DNA from: Sphingomonas sp. 28-66-16
Lineage (GTDB): Bacteria; Pseudomonadota; Alphaproteobacteria; Sphingomonadales; Sphingomonadaceae
NCBI GenBank assembly: GCA_002281485.1
Contig: NCGF01000008.1
Location: 48,109 to 112,108 of the forward strand
Length of the DNA stretch: 64,000 nucleotides
Reading direction: 5' to 3'
Shown here: positions 37,919-47,159 of the stretch, in pieces
Position numbering within the stretch: position 1 is the first letter of the stretch
How the letters are laid out: every line of letters begins with the position of its first letter
Translations under genes and position numbers: made by a program
Notes under the pieces: generated by a model
Databases searched by the model: none
Seen by the model: only the letters and a program-made list of their open reading frames with translations
What the model was told of the DNA's origin: nothing

Positions 37919-38288
37919 ACAATGCGACCGCTTCGCATGTCCTCATCGCGAGGCTCTGACGCTGCTTTGACCCACATGCCATCATTCAAGGCGCCCATCC
38001 AGCTCCCCAAAACCTTCCATTTGTTCAACATCGGATCTAGGCTGAGATTGGGTCACTACCCGACTGATGACTTTCGGTAAGAGTCGCCACGACAGCGGTC
38101 CAACGCCTCCCGCTTTGCAATTGTCATCGGTAGTATTCGATCGAAATGCGGTTTAGGTCACTTCCAACAGGTGATAGACTTTCGTTCATCTGTCGGGGGC
38201 TCGAACTTGAACGCAGATTGCATCGTGGTTTGGAGTAACTCGTCCAAAAGTCGTCGGGAATCGAACCGAGCGGGGCGCGCCGAGTAGG
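37919..38288. other. Intergenic region with repeat copy A
   Basis: No gene is supported in these 370 bases. They contain repeat copy A (37969 to 38088) and then about 200 bases of lower-GC sequence leading to the KAP NTPase gene, whose promoter should be here. GAGTAGGATG precedes the start, giving only a weak ribosome-binding site. Confidence 0.5.
37969..38088 (+). repeat. Dispersed direct repeat, copy A
   Basis: About 120 bases beginning GACCCACATGC are repeated at 42106 to 42224 in the same orientation. The first 80 positions agree at roughly 85 percent by eye, for example TCATTCAAGGCGCCCATCCA and CTCCCCAAAACC; the last 40 are more diverged. Together the copies flank the KAP NTPase and DUF1810 genes. 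Confidence 0.8.
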
Positions 38289-41276
38289 ATGGCCACTCTT
38301 TCACCACCTGCACCACTGTCCCCGCCAATTCGCGCAATAATTGATGCGGGACCAGCGGCAGACGTCATTTTTCTGCCGACCGATGGCTACGGCACACCCG
38401 GACAGCTTAATTCGGCAGTCCTCAAGAAACTCGGTCTGCCGATTAAATTGCCGGGTGAGCGCGAACTCGGCGAAGGCTATGCGCTGACGTCGACTGACAA
38501 GGGTCTTATCTGCTTCGTTGTAACAGTCGTAGGCAGGCCCACGATCGAGGCGCTTGATACGAACTTCGCCAACGCGTTGCGGGATCCGCGGATCCAGCTC
38601 CAAGCCAGCCTCTGGGTGCCACTCATGGGGACAGGAACGGGCGGCCTTTCTCATATGGAAAGTTTCAAACTCATCCTCGAGCGGCTGACGGAATTCCCGC
38701 CTGTCAGAGATGGCCGAACATCTGCAGTTATCTCGATTCCCAAGGAGGTGACCGCGAAAGCTCGCGCGCGAATGCTCGCGGATACTGAGGAGGTCTCGGC
38801 TAAGCTCAACGCTGCACTTTTGAATAAATCGGAGCCTCCGTCACTGCCTTCGACGCAATCTGACAATGCTGAAACTTCATCAAGTGCACTGGATCTTCCC
38901 CGGACAACTGAGGTTCATGCGGTACTCGCGCTTGCTTCACAGATGTCACGCTCGCCGCAGGCCGAGCATGATTCTCTTTCAACCTCGCTTTTGTTTTTCG
39001 CGCTTGCAGAGGGCACCAGCACATCGGCACCCGGGGTCCTAAGTGTGGACCCGGCGGCGGAGACATTTGCCACGGCGGTGCACGAACTGGCCGGCCCGTT
39101 ATATGAGGTTGCTTGGATGGACTATTTCAAGTCCGACGAGCGAATTGAGCCGTTCGTAGGCTTGGACTTCACAATCAAACCGACCCCCAACGTCACAAGT
39201 GTACTTGTCGATGCCCACGCCCTTGTCGGCGGTGGCGAAGCGCCAATCGGTATCGATCAGTTGATCACTGCTCTGCTATGCTTCGAGAAGGGACGTCACC
39301 GCCGGGTGCTTGCGAACATGCAGGTCGATCCCGAACGTCTGCTCGCGGCATATCGCGATGCTCGGCTAGGGCGGGTAGCGGCTCGCTTTCAGAATGACGT
39401 GGCCAATATCGACGATCAGCTCGACTACGGTCGTTACGCAACTGCGATCCACGCATTTCTAACGAACAAGGATACCAAGGCGCCGCTCAGTATCAGTATT
39501 CAGGCACCGTGGGGCGGCGGCAAATCGACCTTGATGCATCTCTTACGGGAAGAACTTGACCCCGAGGAAGACAGGAACCGGTACAAAAGACTTTCGATCG
39601 CGGAGCTCGACAAGCTTCCCCGGCTTCTTCTCGATCATGTCGCGAAGGTGTTCGACACAGGCAAGCGCATCGAAATAAATCCGGATGTCCCCAACGCGGC
39701 TGATATGAAGCAGCGCCGTTGGACGATCTGGTTCAACGCTTGGAAGTACGAGACGACCGAGCAGCTCTGGGCTGGCCTCGTCGACGCAATCGTCTCCCAA
39801 GTGGCGGTGAGGCTCTCACCGTTGGAGCGCGAGAAGTTTCTCCTGAAACTTCAGCTCGCTAGGATCGATGACGGCATCGTTCGAAAGCGGATTTACGATC
39901 GTATTGCAACTACTTGGTGGAACAAGTCACGTGCGTGGGTGATCGGCGGCGGTGCAGCTGTCCTAAGCTTGTTTGGGCTCGGCACCGTAAAGCCTGTGCT
40001 GCCCAACCTTTTACAGCAGATCATCGCGCTGGGCACAGCCAATGGCTTTACCGGCGCGGTTGTGGCTCAGATCGCGCTGTCGATCTTCCTCATCGGAAAA
40101 TTCCTGTTCACTCAGAAAGAGACTAGGAGTGAGCCCGCCAAGTTCAGCCTTGCCGATATTATTAAGGTACCCGATTACGATAAGGGCGTCGGCGAACTGC
40201 ACCATGTTCATGCCGATCTGCACCGGGTCCTTGATATAGTGCCGCATCTTGATGCGGAGGGTCAGCCAGCACCGCTGGTGATTTTCATCGACGATCTCGA
40301 CCGGTGTTCGCCGGGTAAGGTGGCGAGCGTCGTCGAGGGGGTCAGCATGCTGCTAGCGACCAGTGATTACCGCTGCATGTTCGTTATCGGGATGGACCCG
40401 CAGATGGTGGCAGCAGCACTTGAGAAGGCGCATGAGGACGTCCGCGAAAAGCTGCCGAGCTACGAGCGCGCAGTGCCGCTCGGCTGGCGTTTTATGGACA
40501 AGTTTGTGCAGCTGCCGTTCACGCTGCCGCCAAGCGAGCCAGCCGAATTTGCGGCCTATGTCGCATGGCTTTCAGGCAGGGATGCATCGTTGCTTAAGCC
40601 TCAAGAAGTAGATTCCGCGGCCTCTGAACGAGGCCAGAGCGTCGATGTCATACGTTCACCACTAGCCCCTTCGGCGACGCCACTGGGCATCCAGCGCAGG
40701 GCTGCCGTAAGCGGTGCAGGATTTGCCCCGGACTCAGGTTCGCCAATCCCGACTACCGAACCGGCTATGCCCAATATAGACACGGGTTTCACCGAGAGCC
40801 GGGACGTGGGCGCGATCATCCGCAAGATCGCGATCTACTCGGTGGGCAATCCGCGCGAGATCAAGCGCATGGTGAATCTGGCGCGTTTCTACCTCACCTT
40901 GCGTGCTGCGCGGCGCGAGAAAGCGCCGGATTGGCGCGCACCAAGTCTCGATCAATATGCGCGCTGGATCGCCCTCACGCTTCGTTGGCCAGACATGTTG
41001 CGCTGGCTGCAATGGGGCGCGGACGAAGCGCACTGGCCGCCCGAAGAACTTGGGACCGCGCTGGTGGTTCGACGTCTACGAGCGCTGGAGCGGCACGGAG
41101 AGAAGGCCAACTCTCTCGATGCTTGGTGCGAAGCGTTAAAGACCGATCTAAACGTTCCCACGGAAGGCGTTAGCGATTGGGCACGCGATGCCAAGCTCTT
41201 CGAGTTCTTCACCGCGGAAACGAAGTTGTCATCAGAGAAACGTCTCTCGGACGCGGCTGGACGCGGGTTTTGGTAG
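38289..41276 (+). CDS. Macro-like/ClpN-like/KAP P-loop NTPase, probable defence protein
   Basis: This 995-residue protein has three parts. Residues 15 to 150 resemble a macro (ADP-ribose-binding) domain: ADVIFLPTDGYGTPGQLNSA and VPLMGTGTGGLSHMESFKLIL. Residues 205 to 360 look like a Clp N-terminal repeat domain (SLSTSLLFFALAEG, GIDQLITALLCF). From 380 onward is a KAP NTPase: Walker A APWGGGKST (406 to 414), two transmembrane helices near 550 to 572 and 590 to 607 inserted in the domain, Walker B LVIFIDDLDRC (663 to 673) and NPREIKRMVNLARFY. KAP NTPases are membrane-associated and recur in defence islands. The macro and ClpN assignments are weaker than the KAP one. Confidence 0.75.
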   Translation: MATLSPPAPLSPPIRAIIDAGPAADVIFLPTDGYGTPGQLNSAVLKKLGLPIKLPGERELGEGYALTSTDKGLICFVVTVVGRPTIEALDTNFANALRDPRIQLQASLWVPLMGTGTGGLSHMESFKLILERLTEFPPVRDGRTSAVISIPKEVTAKARARMLADTEEVSAKLNAALLNKSEPPSLPSTQSDNAETSSSALDLPRTTEVHAVLALASQMSRSPQAEHDSLSTSLLFFALAEGTSTSAPGVLSVDPAAETFATAVHELAGPLYEVAWMDYFKSDERIEPFVGLDFTIKPTPNVTSVLVDAHALVGGGEAPIGIDQLITALLCFEKGRHRRVLANMQVDPERLLAAYRDARLGRVAARFQNDVANIDDQLDYGRYATAIHAFLTNKDTKAPLSISIQAPWGGGKSTLMHLLREELDPEEDRNRYKRLSIAELDKLPRLLLDHVAKVFDTGKRIEINPDVPNAADMKQRRWTIWFNAWKYETTEQLWAGLVDAIVSQVAVRLSPLEREKFLLKLQLARIDDGIVRKRIYDRIATTWWNKSRAWVIGGGAAVLSLFGLGTVKPVLPNLLQQIIALGTANGFTGAVVAQIALSIFLIGKFLFTQKETRSEPAKFSLADIIKVPDYDKGVGELHHVHADLHRVLDIVPHLDAEGQPAPLVIFIDDLDRCSPGKVASVVEGVSMLLATSDYRCMFVIGMDPQMVAAALEKAHEDVREKLPSYERAVPLGWRFMDKFVQLPFTLPPSEPAEFAAYVAWLSGRDASLLKPQEVDSAASERGQSVDVIRSPLAPSATPLGIQRRAAVSGAGFAPDSGSPIPTTEPAMPNIDTGFTESRDVGAIIRKIAIYSVGNPREIKRMVNLARFYLTLRAARREKAPDWRAPSLDQYARWIALTLRWPDMLRWLQWGADEAHWPPEELGTALVVRRLRALERHGEKANSLDAWCEALKTDLNVPTEGVSDWARDAKLFEFFTAETKLSSEKRLSDAAGRGFW

Positions 41277-41435
41277 ACGGGCCGCATTGGTTGCAACCAG
41301 ATCAGCTTCAGCCCTTCGCGGTGCTAGCGCGGCGGCACGGGTTTCGCCATATATCCGGATCGACGGCCTTTGCCGCGATGACCACCTGCTAGTGTTCGAG
41401 GGACGAGTTGCAGCGGATTAGGCCGTCGCGGGAGT

Positions 41436-41873
41436 TCAGTCGCCAGCTGGCGGCACGCCCAGAATCTCAAACGTCGCGGGATCCGGCGCGCCGCTGAACC
41501 ACCGATCGAGCGCCGCCGCAAACAGGTCGCCCCCATCGGCTGCACGGAACAGAGTGAGGGAAGATCGCAGTTTCATCGCATCAACTTGGCCGAAAACAGC
41601 CTCTGCGGTTGGTATTGTGAGGTCCTGAAGTGTTTCGACGCAGGTTCGAAGCCTTGGGCCCAGAGTCGGGTGGGCAAGATAGGCGCGTGCTTCGTCCAGT
41701 GACCGGATGGCATAGCGTTGCGCCATGTGACTTCGACCAAGACCAGCGATCTGTGGAAAAATATACCACATCCAATGGCTGCGCTTCGCGCCTCGCCGGA
41801 TTTCGCTGAGGGCGGCTTCATAGCTTCCGGCCTGGGCGGCAATGAATCGGTCGAGGTCGTATGGGTACGTCAT
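41436..41873 (-). CDS. DUF1810 family protein
   Basis: The 145-residue protein (YDLDRFIAAQAGSYEAALSEIRRGAKRSHWMWYIFPQIAGLGRS) matches the DUF1810 family, conserved in bacteria and without an established function. The SHWMWYIFPQ block and LRSSLTLF segment are its hallmarks. It converges on the KAP NTPase gene across a 159-base gap and, like it, lies between the two copies of the 120-base repeat. Whether the two work together is unknown. Confidence 0.85.
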   Translation of the reverse strand: MTYPYDLDRFIAAQAGSYEAALSEIRRGAKRSHWMWYIFPQIAGLGRSHMAQRYAIRSLDEARAYLAHPTLGPRLRTCVETLQDLTIPTAEAVFGQVDAMKLRSSLTLFRAADGGDLFAAALDRWFSGAPDPATFEILGVPPAGD

Positions 41874-42270
41874 CTAGGCGCAGTTATAGCCGATCTGATA
41901 CTCGCGTCGGCATAATAGGAAAAAACTTCGGCGCTAAAATCGCCAATTTTTGCATCCGGCGGTGATCGGATCGCTCAGCCTCGTTTTAGCGAAGCGGATC
42001 GCTAAGGTTTTCGGGATGAATGAATGCCAGCGCGCGGTTCGCAAAGACCATTCCGGATGACCGCATATCAGGCGCGTTGCAGACCGGCTGCTCTACGGTT
42101 TCGAAGACCCACATGCGGTCATTCAAGGCGCCCATCCAACTCCCCAAAACCGTCCATTCATTCACCATCTGATTTCGGCTGAAGCTGGGCCGATTACGGG
42201 ATGGCGGCTTTTGGTATAGCGTCGTACAGACGGACGTCACCCGGCGTGAGCAACTCTCCGCTCCGACGCG
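41874..42270. other. Intergenic region with repeat copy B
   Basis: About 400 bases without a supported gene, containing repeat copy B at 42106 to 42224. Short open frames here lack ribosome-binding sites and recognisable products. Confidence 0.5.
42106..42224 (+). repeat. Dispersed direct repeat, copy B
   Basis: Same-orientation partner of the copy at 37969 to 38088, with the identical start GACCCACATGC and conserved blocks TCATTCAAGGCGCCCATCCA and CTCCCCAAAACC. The two copies are 4.1 kb apart. No open frame runs through both, so the repeat is probably non-coding or a decayed mobile-element end. Confidence 0.8.
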
Positions 42271-43038
42271 CTAATTCGCCGCCGTCCCCTCAATTTCCTT
42301 GTCGGTTACTATCCGAAGGCCACTCCGGAGCAGGGTAGAAGGGGCGAGGCCAAACATTTGTCGTACAGCGCTGCTAAAATGGGCGGAGCTGGAAAATCCC
42401 GCATCGAGTGCGGCGCCAGTCAGATTATCGCCGAGCGCAAGCGACCGGATTGCGGCATTGACCATCGCGCTGCGGCGGTGCTGTCCAAATGTCATCCCGG
42501 TGTGCGCTTTGATATGACGGCGAAAAGATTGGGTCGGCATGCCGGCAAGAGCAGCGCCGTGGGCCGCTGTTGGAACCTCAGCAGGCGCCCGCTTCATCTT
42601 GTCCAGCGGAATCGCGATCGCAGCCAAGCGATGCTGATCTGTGACCCCGAGCAAGGCAAGAAGGGTCGCCGCATGTTTGAGAGCAGCGGCTGCATCCCCG
42701 GCCGCATCCGCAATGCGGTTGGCCAATGCTGCTGCCCGCCCGTGATCAACGACGGATATCTGTTGATGCGGCATGCCGGTGTACACAAAGGCGATGATGC
42801 CTTTTGCGCGAAGCTGATGCAGCGTTCGCGCGGGGATGATCGCAAAATCGCGAGACGATGGATGATCATCGCCGGGCATTTGCAGGTCGAACGGCGCATC
42901 GATGGCAATGGCCATCGCGGTCACGGCAATGCGATGCGGAGACAAGTCGAACGCTTGGCCGACGTAGATCACGGCATCGCCGAGCAAGACCAATATCGGC
43001 GGCGAGCTGGCCAATTCCTGAAAGCGCTTTGACGACAT
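42271..43038 (-). CDS. AraC-family transcriptional regulator
   Basis: The 255-residue protein has a poorly conserved N-terminal sensing half and a C-terminal double helix-turn-helix of the AraC type: GMPTQSFRRHIKAHTGMTFGQHRRSAMVNAAIRSLALGDNLTGAALDAGFSSSAHFSSAVRQMFGLAPS. The ATG at 43038 is used; AAGGAG lies directly against it, too close to be ideal, so an upstream start is possible. It is divergent from the DUF4345 gene 43 bases away and may regulate it. Confidence 0.85.
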   Translation of the reverse strand: MSSKRFQELASSPPILVLLGDAVIYVGQAFDLSPHRIAVTAMAIAIDAPFDLQMPGDDHPSSRDFAIIPARTLHQLRAKGIIAFVYTGMPHQQISVVDHGRAAALANRIADAAGDAAAALKHAATLLALLGVTDQHRLAAIAIPLDKMKRAPAEVPTAAHGAALAGMPTQSFRRHIKAHTGMTFGQHRRSAMVNAAIRSLALGDNLTGAALDAGFSSSAHFSSAVRQMFGLAPSTLLRSGLRIVTDKEIEGTAAN

Positions 43039-43081
43039 CTCCTTAGGCTGGCGGCCGACCGCAACAAACGGAAGGCCAAAA

Positions 43082-43447
43082 ATGCTACTGATCGCTCTTG
43101 TCATCACCGCTTGTGGCTTTCTCTTCATGGGCGTGGCCGCGCTGGCAATGCCTAAAAGGGTTACCGGCCAGTTCGGGATATCCACGCTGGATGCCGACGG
43201 ACGAAATGAAGTCCGCGCCGTCTACGGTGGATTCGGGATTGCCATATCGGCAGCATTGACAACCGCGCTGTGGGTGCCGTCCTGGCGAGGCCCCTCGGCA
43301 GTCGCCGTTGCAATCGCGCTGGGCGGCATGGCGTCGGGCCGAATTTTCTCCGCCATGCTGGATCGGCATATTGGCCGCCTCCCGTTGCTTTACGGAACGA
43401 TCGAAGCGGTGACATCGCTTGTCTTGTGGAGCTCTGCAACAGGCTAG
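43082..43447 (+). CDS. DUF4345-like small membrane protein
   Basis: The 121-residue protein has four hydrophobic helices and the segment DADGRNEVRAVYGGFGIAIS, characteristic of DUF4345 membrane proteins of unknown function. GAAGGCC precedes the ATG. It is divergent from the AraC-type regulator and its last four bases overlap the convergent membrane-protein gene. Confidence 0.7.
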   Translation: MLLIALVITACGFLFMGVAALAMPKRVTGQFGISTLDADGRNEVRAVYGGFGIAISAALTTALWVPSWRGPSAVAVAIALGGMASGRIFSAMLDRHIGRLPLLYGTIEAVTSLVLWSSATG

Positions 43448-43809
43448 CGGCGAACAACATCGATCCAGACCAGGATGAGCAGCGGCACTGCAATGCAATC
43501 GACCAGCGCAACCTGGCGCAACGCACCGACTGGAGCACCGCCAGCAACATAGACAATCAGGAAGCCAACCACGCTGACGCTGACCGCAATGGCGGCGGCC
43601 GGGCGCACTTGGACATTCACCACGGCAAAGAGTGAGGCCAGAACAATTGCCGCAAACACGAATGCCCGGTGTGACAGAAGGATTGCAAAGCTGCCCACCG
43701 GCTCGACCCCATAAAGCCTGTGTCGCATCGAGGTGGAGATCAGGCCCAGGGCGGGCAAAAGGTGGATGATGGCGAGGGCTAACCAGGCGACCCTAACGAT
43801 CGTTTTCAT
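43444..43809 (-). CDS. Small four-helix membrane protein
   Basis: From the ATG at 43809 the 121-residue protein (MKTIVRVAWLALAIIHLLPALG) has four hydrophobic helices with short loops. I do not recognise a named family. The open frame extends upstream into the neighbouring gene, but this ATG shares ATGA with that gene's stop. It forms a pair with the next membrane-protein gene. Confidence 0.6.
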   Translation of the reverse strand: MKTIVRVAWLALAIIHLLPALGLISTSMRHRLYGVEPVGSFAILLSHRAFVFAAIVLASLFAVVNVQVRPAAAIAVSVSVVGFLIVYVAGGAPVGALRQVALVDCIAVPLLILVWIDVVRR

Positions 43810-44207
43810 TCTGTGGACCGCTTTCGTTTCCGCCCGAGCGCGACGCCGATCATCAGGAGGATCGGCGGCCCCCAAACCTGTGGGCTTTCGCTGAGGAACT
43901 GCCGACCGGTGCAGACTCCGGTTGCGACTTCGCCCAGATGGATCGCTGCATGACCTGCGAGCCAACCGAGCGCGAGCATGAGGGACGTCGTCCGGAAACG
44001 CTCTGTGAAAAGTCCGCAGATCATCAGCACCCCTACGGCGGCATAAGTCCAGCCCACATCACGGATGAAATGGGGGTTCGGCACGCCAGTCCGCCAGACG
44101 ATGGGTGTTGCAAAGAACCATTGGTCCGGTGCCAGAAGCATCCACCCGCCATTTGCGACGAGGACGATGGCGACGCCGCCAATGATGATCATCGCCACTC
44201 TGTGCAC
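43806..44207 (-). CDS. Small membrane protein of unknown family
   Basis: The 133-residue protein has about four hydrophobic stretches, with APDQWFFATPIVWRTGVPNPHFIRDVGWTYAA as a distinctive loop and a basic tail (GRKRKRSTE). I do not assign a function. The start is GTG at 44207 with GAGGC eight bases upstream; an ATG five codons later is an alternative. It overlaps the following gene by ATGA, so the two are probably co-expressed. Confidence 0.6.
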   Translation of the reverse strand: MHRVAMIIIGGVAIVLVANGGWMLLAPDQWFFATPIVWRTGVPNPHFIRDVGWTYAAVGVLMICGLFTERFRTTSLMLALGWLAGHAAIHLGEVATGVCTGRQFLSESPQVWGPPILLMIGVALGRKRKRSTE

Positions 44208-44912
44208 GTCAATCGCCTCTTAGAAGGCGCTCAATAGTGCTCGGGGCATGCTGCCGCTTTCACATTTTGGCCATGCTCAATTTTAGAGGTCGCCCGCTTG
44301 AGAGGCTTGGCGGAGGGTCGATGACGCTTGCAGCTTAAACGCTTGCCGGCTCTAACTGGCGATTAGCAGAACGGCAGCTTTCAGACCGATTTTTCGCATT
44401 CGCGAATGACGACATTTAGGTCGCATTGCCGACATGCTGTTTTGGGCCCGCTAAGACCCAGTTGTGGCCGTTCAGCCGCCGATGGGCGCTCTCCGAAACC
44501 GGACACCCGTTCATCTCGACCGGGCGCGACCGCTATGCGCCCTCATTGCGGACATCAAGCGCCGCATGAGGTGCCCCGCAAAGCGGTCGCAAGTTTTGTT
44601 CGAAAGCTCGTGGATGGGTAAATACAGTCGAAGTAACGGCCGTCGGTATGATAGCGTGCTCCGGCAGCGGCGTGCGCGGGGCAAGCACCTCGACGTCGCC
44701 ATCGTTGATATCGCAACGCCATGCCTCCGGATGCCCGCGATCCACCCGTGCGGCCGTCCACCGATATTCTCATCGGCGGCTTTCATCGGCGAGATGCAGC
44801 CGAATACATTCATATCGGATAAGATAAGGCGTGCGAAGCGGCCGTGTTCGGTCTTGCGCATTGACACATCGGACCAAGTCTGGCGAACCTCAACGCAGGA
44901 GGCCGGGGGGCG
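44208..44912. other. Long intergenic region before the cyclase operon
   Basis: About 700 bases without a supported gene. The part at 44401 to 44520 carries remnant-like sequence (GACCCAGTTGTGGCCGTTC) related to that at 34508. Open frames on both strands across 44460 to 44900 have no recognisable product and unusual composition, and I reject them as genes. The promoter of the downstream four-gene operon must lie here; GGAGG at about 44898 is its ribosome-binding site. Confidence 0.5.
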
Positions 44913-47141
44913 ATGGAAACACTGGACAGGCAGACGGAGACCACGAGTTCGCGCATTGCCGCGCTCGCACACTTGCATGCAAAATATGACTGCCTGAACA
45001 CCATATTGTGGCTGACGGACAGGTCGAATGGCCGCGAACAGCTGCTCAGCTCTTATCAGGTCGGCGACCCAAACATTCATGAGGCCCTCGTCGGCGCCGT
45101 TGTCGATATCCCGCGGCGCGGATCAAAGGGCGATCTCGCGGACGTGCTTGAGCGCGTTCAATCGAAAATCGCCCACGCCGTTACGGCCACGCAGCGTGTC
45201 ACGCCGATCGTTTTGTACCCTACAATCCGCGCGCCGACACAATCGGTCTCGGACCCGTCGATCCTGGGGGTAATCGTTCTCCATCGAGACGTCGAGATCG
45301 GTGATCCCGAGGCAGAAGAGATCGCGAGCCATATCTCGAACATTGTCGAATTCACGCGACTGAACCGCCTGGCGACTTGCGTTACGAATGCCCAGGCCTT
45401 TTTGTCCCGGACGTCGAAGGACGTGCCCAAATTCCTGAACGAGATCGGCTTTTTCATGCTGAGCCAGCTCAATTCTAGCCGCTGCATGTACGTCAACGTC
45501 AACCGCGCGCAGGATTGGCTGGAGATCGAAGGCGATCATCTCGAACAGCTGGGTATCCGGGCCGCGCACCGCGATTTCGCGATCGAAGAATGCGGCGTTG
45601 CCGCACCTGGCGAGGTGCGGCAGGTCGGCCTGAAATTCCAGGAATGCGGGTCGAGCGAACCGGCTATCCTCGTACCGCTTCCGCAGGCCGGTTATGCCGT
45701 GCGGCCGGTTCCGTTTGCTAAGCATAACGACTTCTATCGCTCGCTCCCCAGACAAAATGCCGACGATATCAAGATCATCTTTTTTGAGAAGGTCGTCGCC
45801 GGTTATCTGCAGAACCGGTTCAGCGAGGCGGACGTGGCCATTGCCAACGCGATTTTCGGGTTTGTCGGAAAGTATATCGAGTCGATCATTTTCGAGAGCA
45901 ATACGAACGAGGTAATCAGTCACCTCGATACCGAGGACATGGTGCAGGACGACGCCGATTCGATCCTGAAGATCCTCTCGGGCATCACGCGCAAATTCAA
46001 CTCGGTGACGATCCTGCGCGTGGGCGGTTTCGAGCGCAGCATCTATTTCGACAAGGTCTCCGCGACCCATAGGATGCCGGGCCTCGAGGATTATCTGAAA
46101 AAGGTCAGAACCACCTACTTCCAGAAATATTACGAAAGCCGCGCTGGCAACGGCAATAACAATCACCCGTATTTCGGCGTGGACGGCATCGATGGACGTA
46201 CCGTGATCGAAGTCCATTTTCCGCGATATAGCAGCGAATCCCGGCTCTATCTGGTCGAACTCGACGGCGAGGTTATTTCGGAATCGGCGCTGCGGTCTTT
46301 GATTAGCCTGTTCTCCGATTTGTATTCACGGGTAATGCGCGAGGAGAACATACGGGAACGGGGCAGCTACCTGATGCAGGTCCGCCACGCCGTGATCCAT
46401 CACTTTTCCGCCGCGAACCGAAGCCTGAAAAGCATCCGGCCGCTTTGGGAGCGTGGGCAGCGCGACAAGGATTACTGGCTCGATCTTCTGAACGATCCGC
46501 TGATCGGCAGCGATCTGGCGCGCACGATCAGTTCGCTGGGGCAGGCCAGCCTGATCATCGAAAACGGCCGCTTCATGATCGGCGAGCTGGAGTCGTCTGC
46601 ACTCAATCGCAAACCCTATCGTATCGCGGAACTGATCAACTCGACGCTTGACGTCCTCAAATACAATCGCGACGACAAGCGCATCGGCGTCATCTCGAAA
46701 ATAAGCGGCCCCCCGCCCAAGTCGATGCGCGGCGACGGTCCGCTGTTGTCGATAGCGTTGATGAACCTGTTCGACAATGCGATCAAATACTCGCCGCATT
46801 TCGCGAAGATCCGCTGGCGGCTCGATTATCTTCCCGATCGCTATCGCCTTTCGATATCGAGCGTGGGCGACAAGCTCGATCCGAACGCTCGCATGATGCT
46901 GTTCCAGGAAGGCTATCGCGGCTTTCAGAGCGACCGGCTGAACCGGCGGCATGGAACCGGGCTGGGGCTGCCGGTCGCCTATAGAATCCTAAAAGCGCAC
47001 TCGCCGACGGCCCAGCTTAGTTTCGAGCCATTCGATTTCGATGCCGAGCTGGAGGGCGCCGGCAACACCTTCTTCTTCGAAATGCCCTTCTTCTCTGGAT
47101 CGAGCGCTCGTGCCGCAGCCGAAGCCGATGTTCGCGATTGA
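44913..47141 (+). CDS. Histidine-kinase-like sensor with GAF-like domains
   Basis: The 742-residue protein has no transmembrane helix, so it is cytoplasmic. Residues 1 to 150 and about 155 to 330 look like GAF-type sensory domains; a third region to about 480 is unassigned. A possible phospho-acceptor helix contains RHAVIHHFSA (His492 or His496). The GHKL ATPase has an N box LMNLFDNAIKYS (616 to 627) and G2 box HGTGLGL (680 to 686), but the usual DxGxG G1 box is only SSVGDKLD. It starts a four-gene run with a receiver-like protein, a cyclase and a membrane effector, so it probably senses the trigger for that system. Confidence 0.8.
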   Translation: METLDRQTETTSSRIAALAHLHAKYDCLNTILWLTDRSNGREQLLSSYQVGDPNIHEALVGAVVDIPRRGSKGDLADVLERVQSKIAHAVTATQRVTPIVLYPTIRAPTQSVSDPSILGVIVLHRDVEIGDPEAEEIASHISNIVEFTRLNRLATCVTNAQAFLSRTSKDVPKFLNEIGFFMLSQLNSSRCMYVNVNRAQDWLEIEGDHLEQLGIRAAHRDFAIEECGVAAPGEVRQVGLKFQECGSSEPAILVPLPQAGYAVRPVPFAKHNDFYRSLPRQNADDIKIIFFEKVVAGYLQNRFSEADVAIANAIFGFVGKYIESIIFESNTNEVISHLDTEDMVQDDADSILKILSGITRKFNSVTILRVGGFERSIYFDKVSATHRMPGLEDYLKKVRTTYFQKYYESRAGNGNNNHPYFGVDGIDGRTVIEVHFPRYSSESRLYLVELDGEVISESALRSLISLFSDLYSRVMREENIRERGSYLMQVRHAVIHHFSAANRSLKSIRPLWERGQRDKDYWLDLLNDPLIGSDLARTISSLGQASLIIENGRFMIGELESSALNRKPYRIAELINSTLDVLKYNRDDKRIGVISKISGPPPKSMRGDGPLLSIALMNLFDNAIKYSPHFAKIRWRLDYLPDRYRLSISSVGDKLDPNARMMLFQEGYRGFQSDRLNRRHGTGLGLPVAYRILKAHSPTAQLSFEPFDFDAELEGAGNTFFFEMPFFSGSSARAAAEADVRD

Positions 47142-47159
47142 CGGTTGGAAAATAAGAAA

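Noticed and set aside
41277-41421. Possible remnant of a small gene after the KAP gene (segments such as VLARRHGF and DDHLLVFEGRVAAD in two frames)
   Set aside because: The sensible-looking pieces are in different frames with no start or ribosome-binding site; too weak to call a pseudogene.
44464-45080. Open frames on both strands before the kinase-like gene
   Set aside because: Overlap each other and the real gene, have no family resemblance and odd composition.
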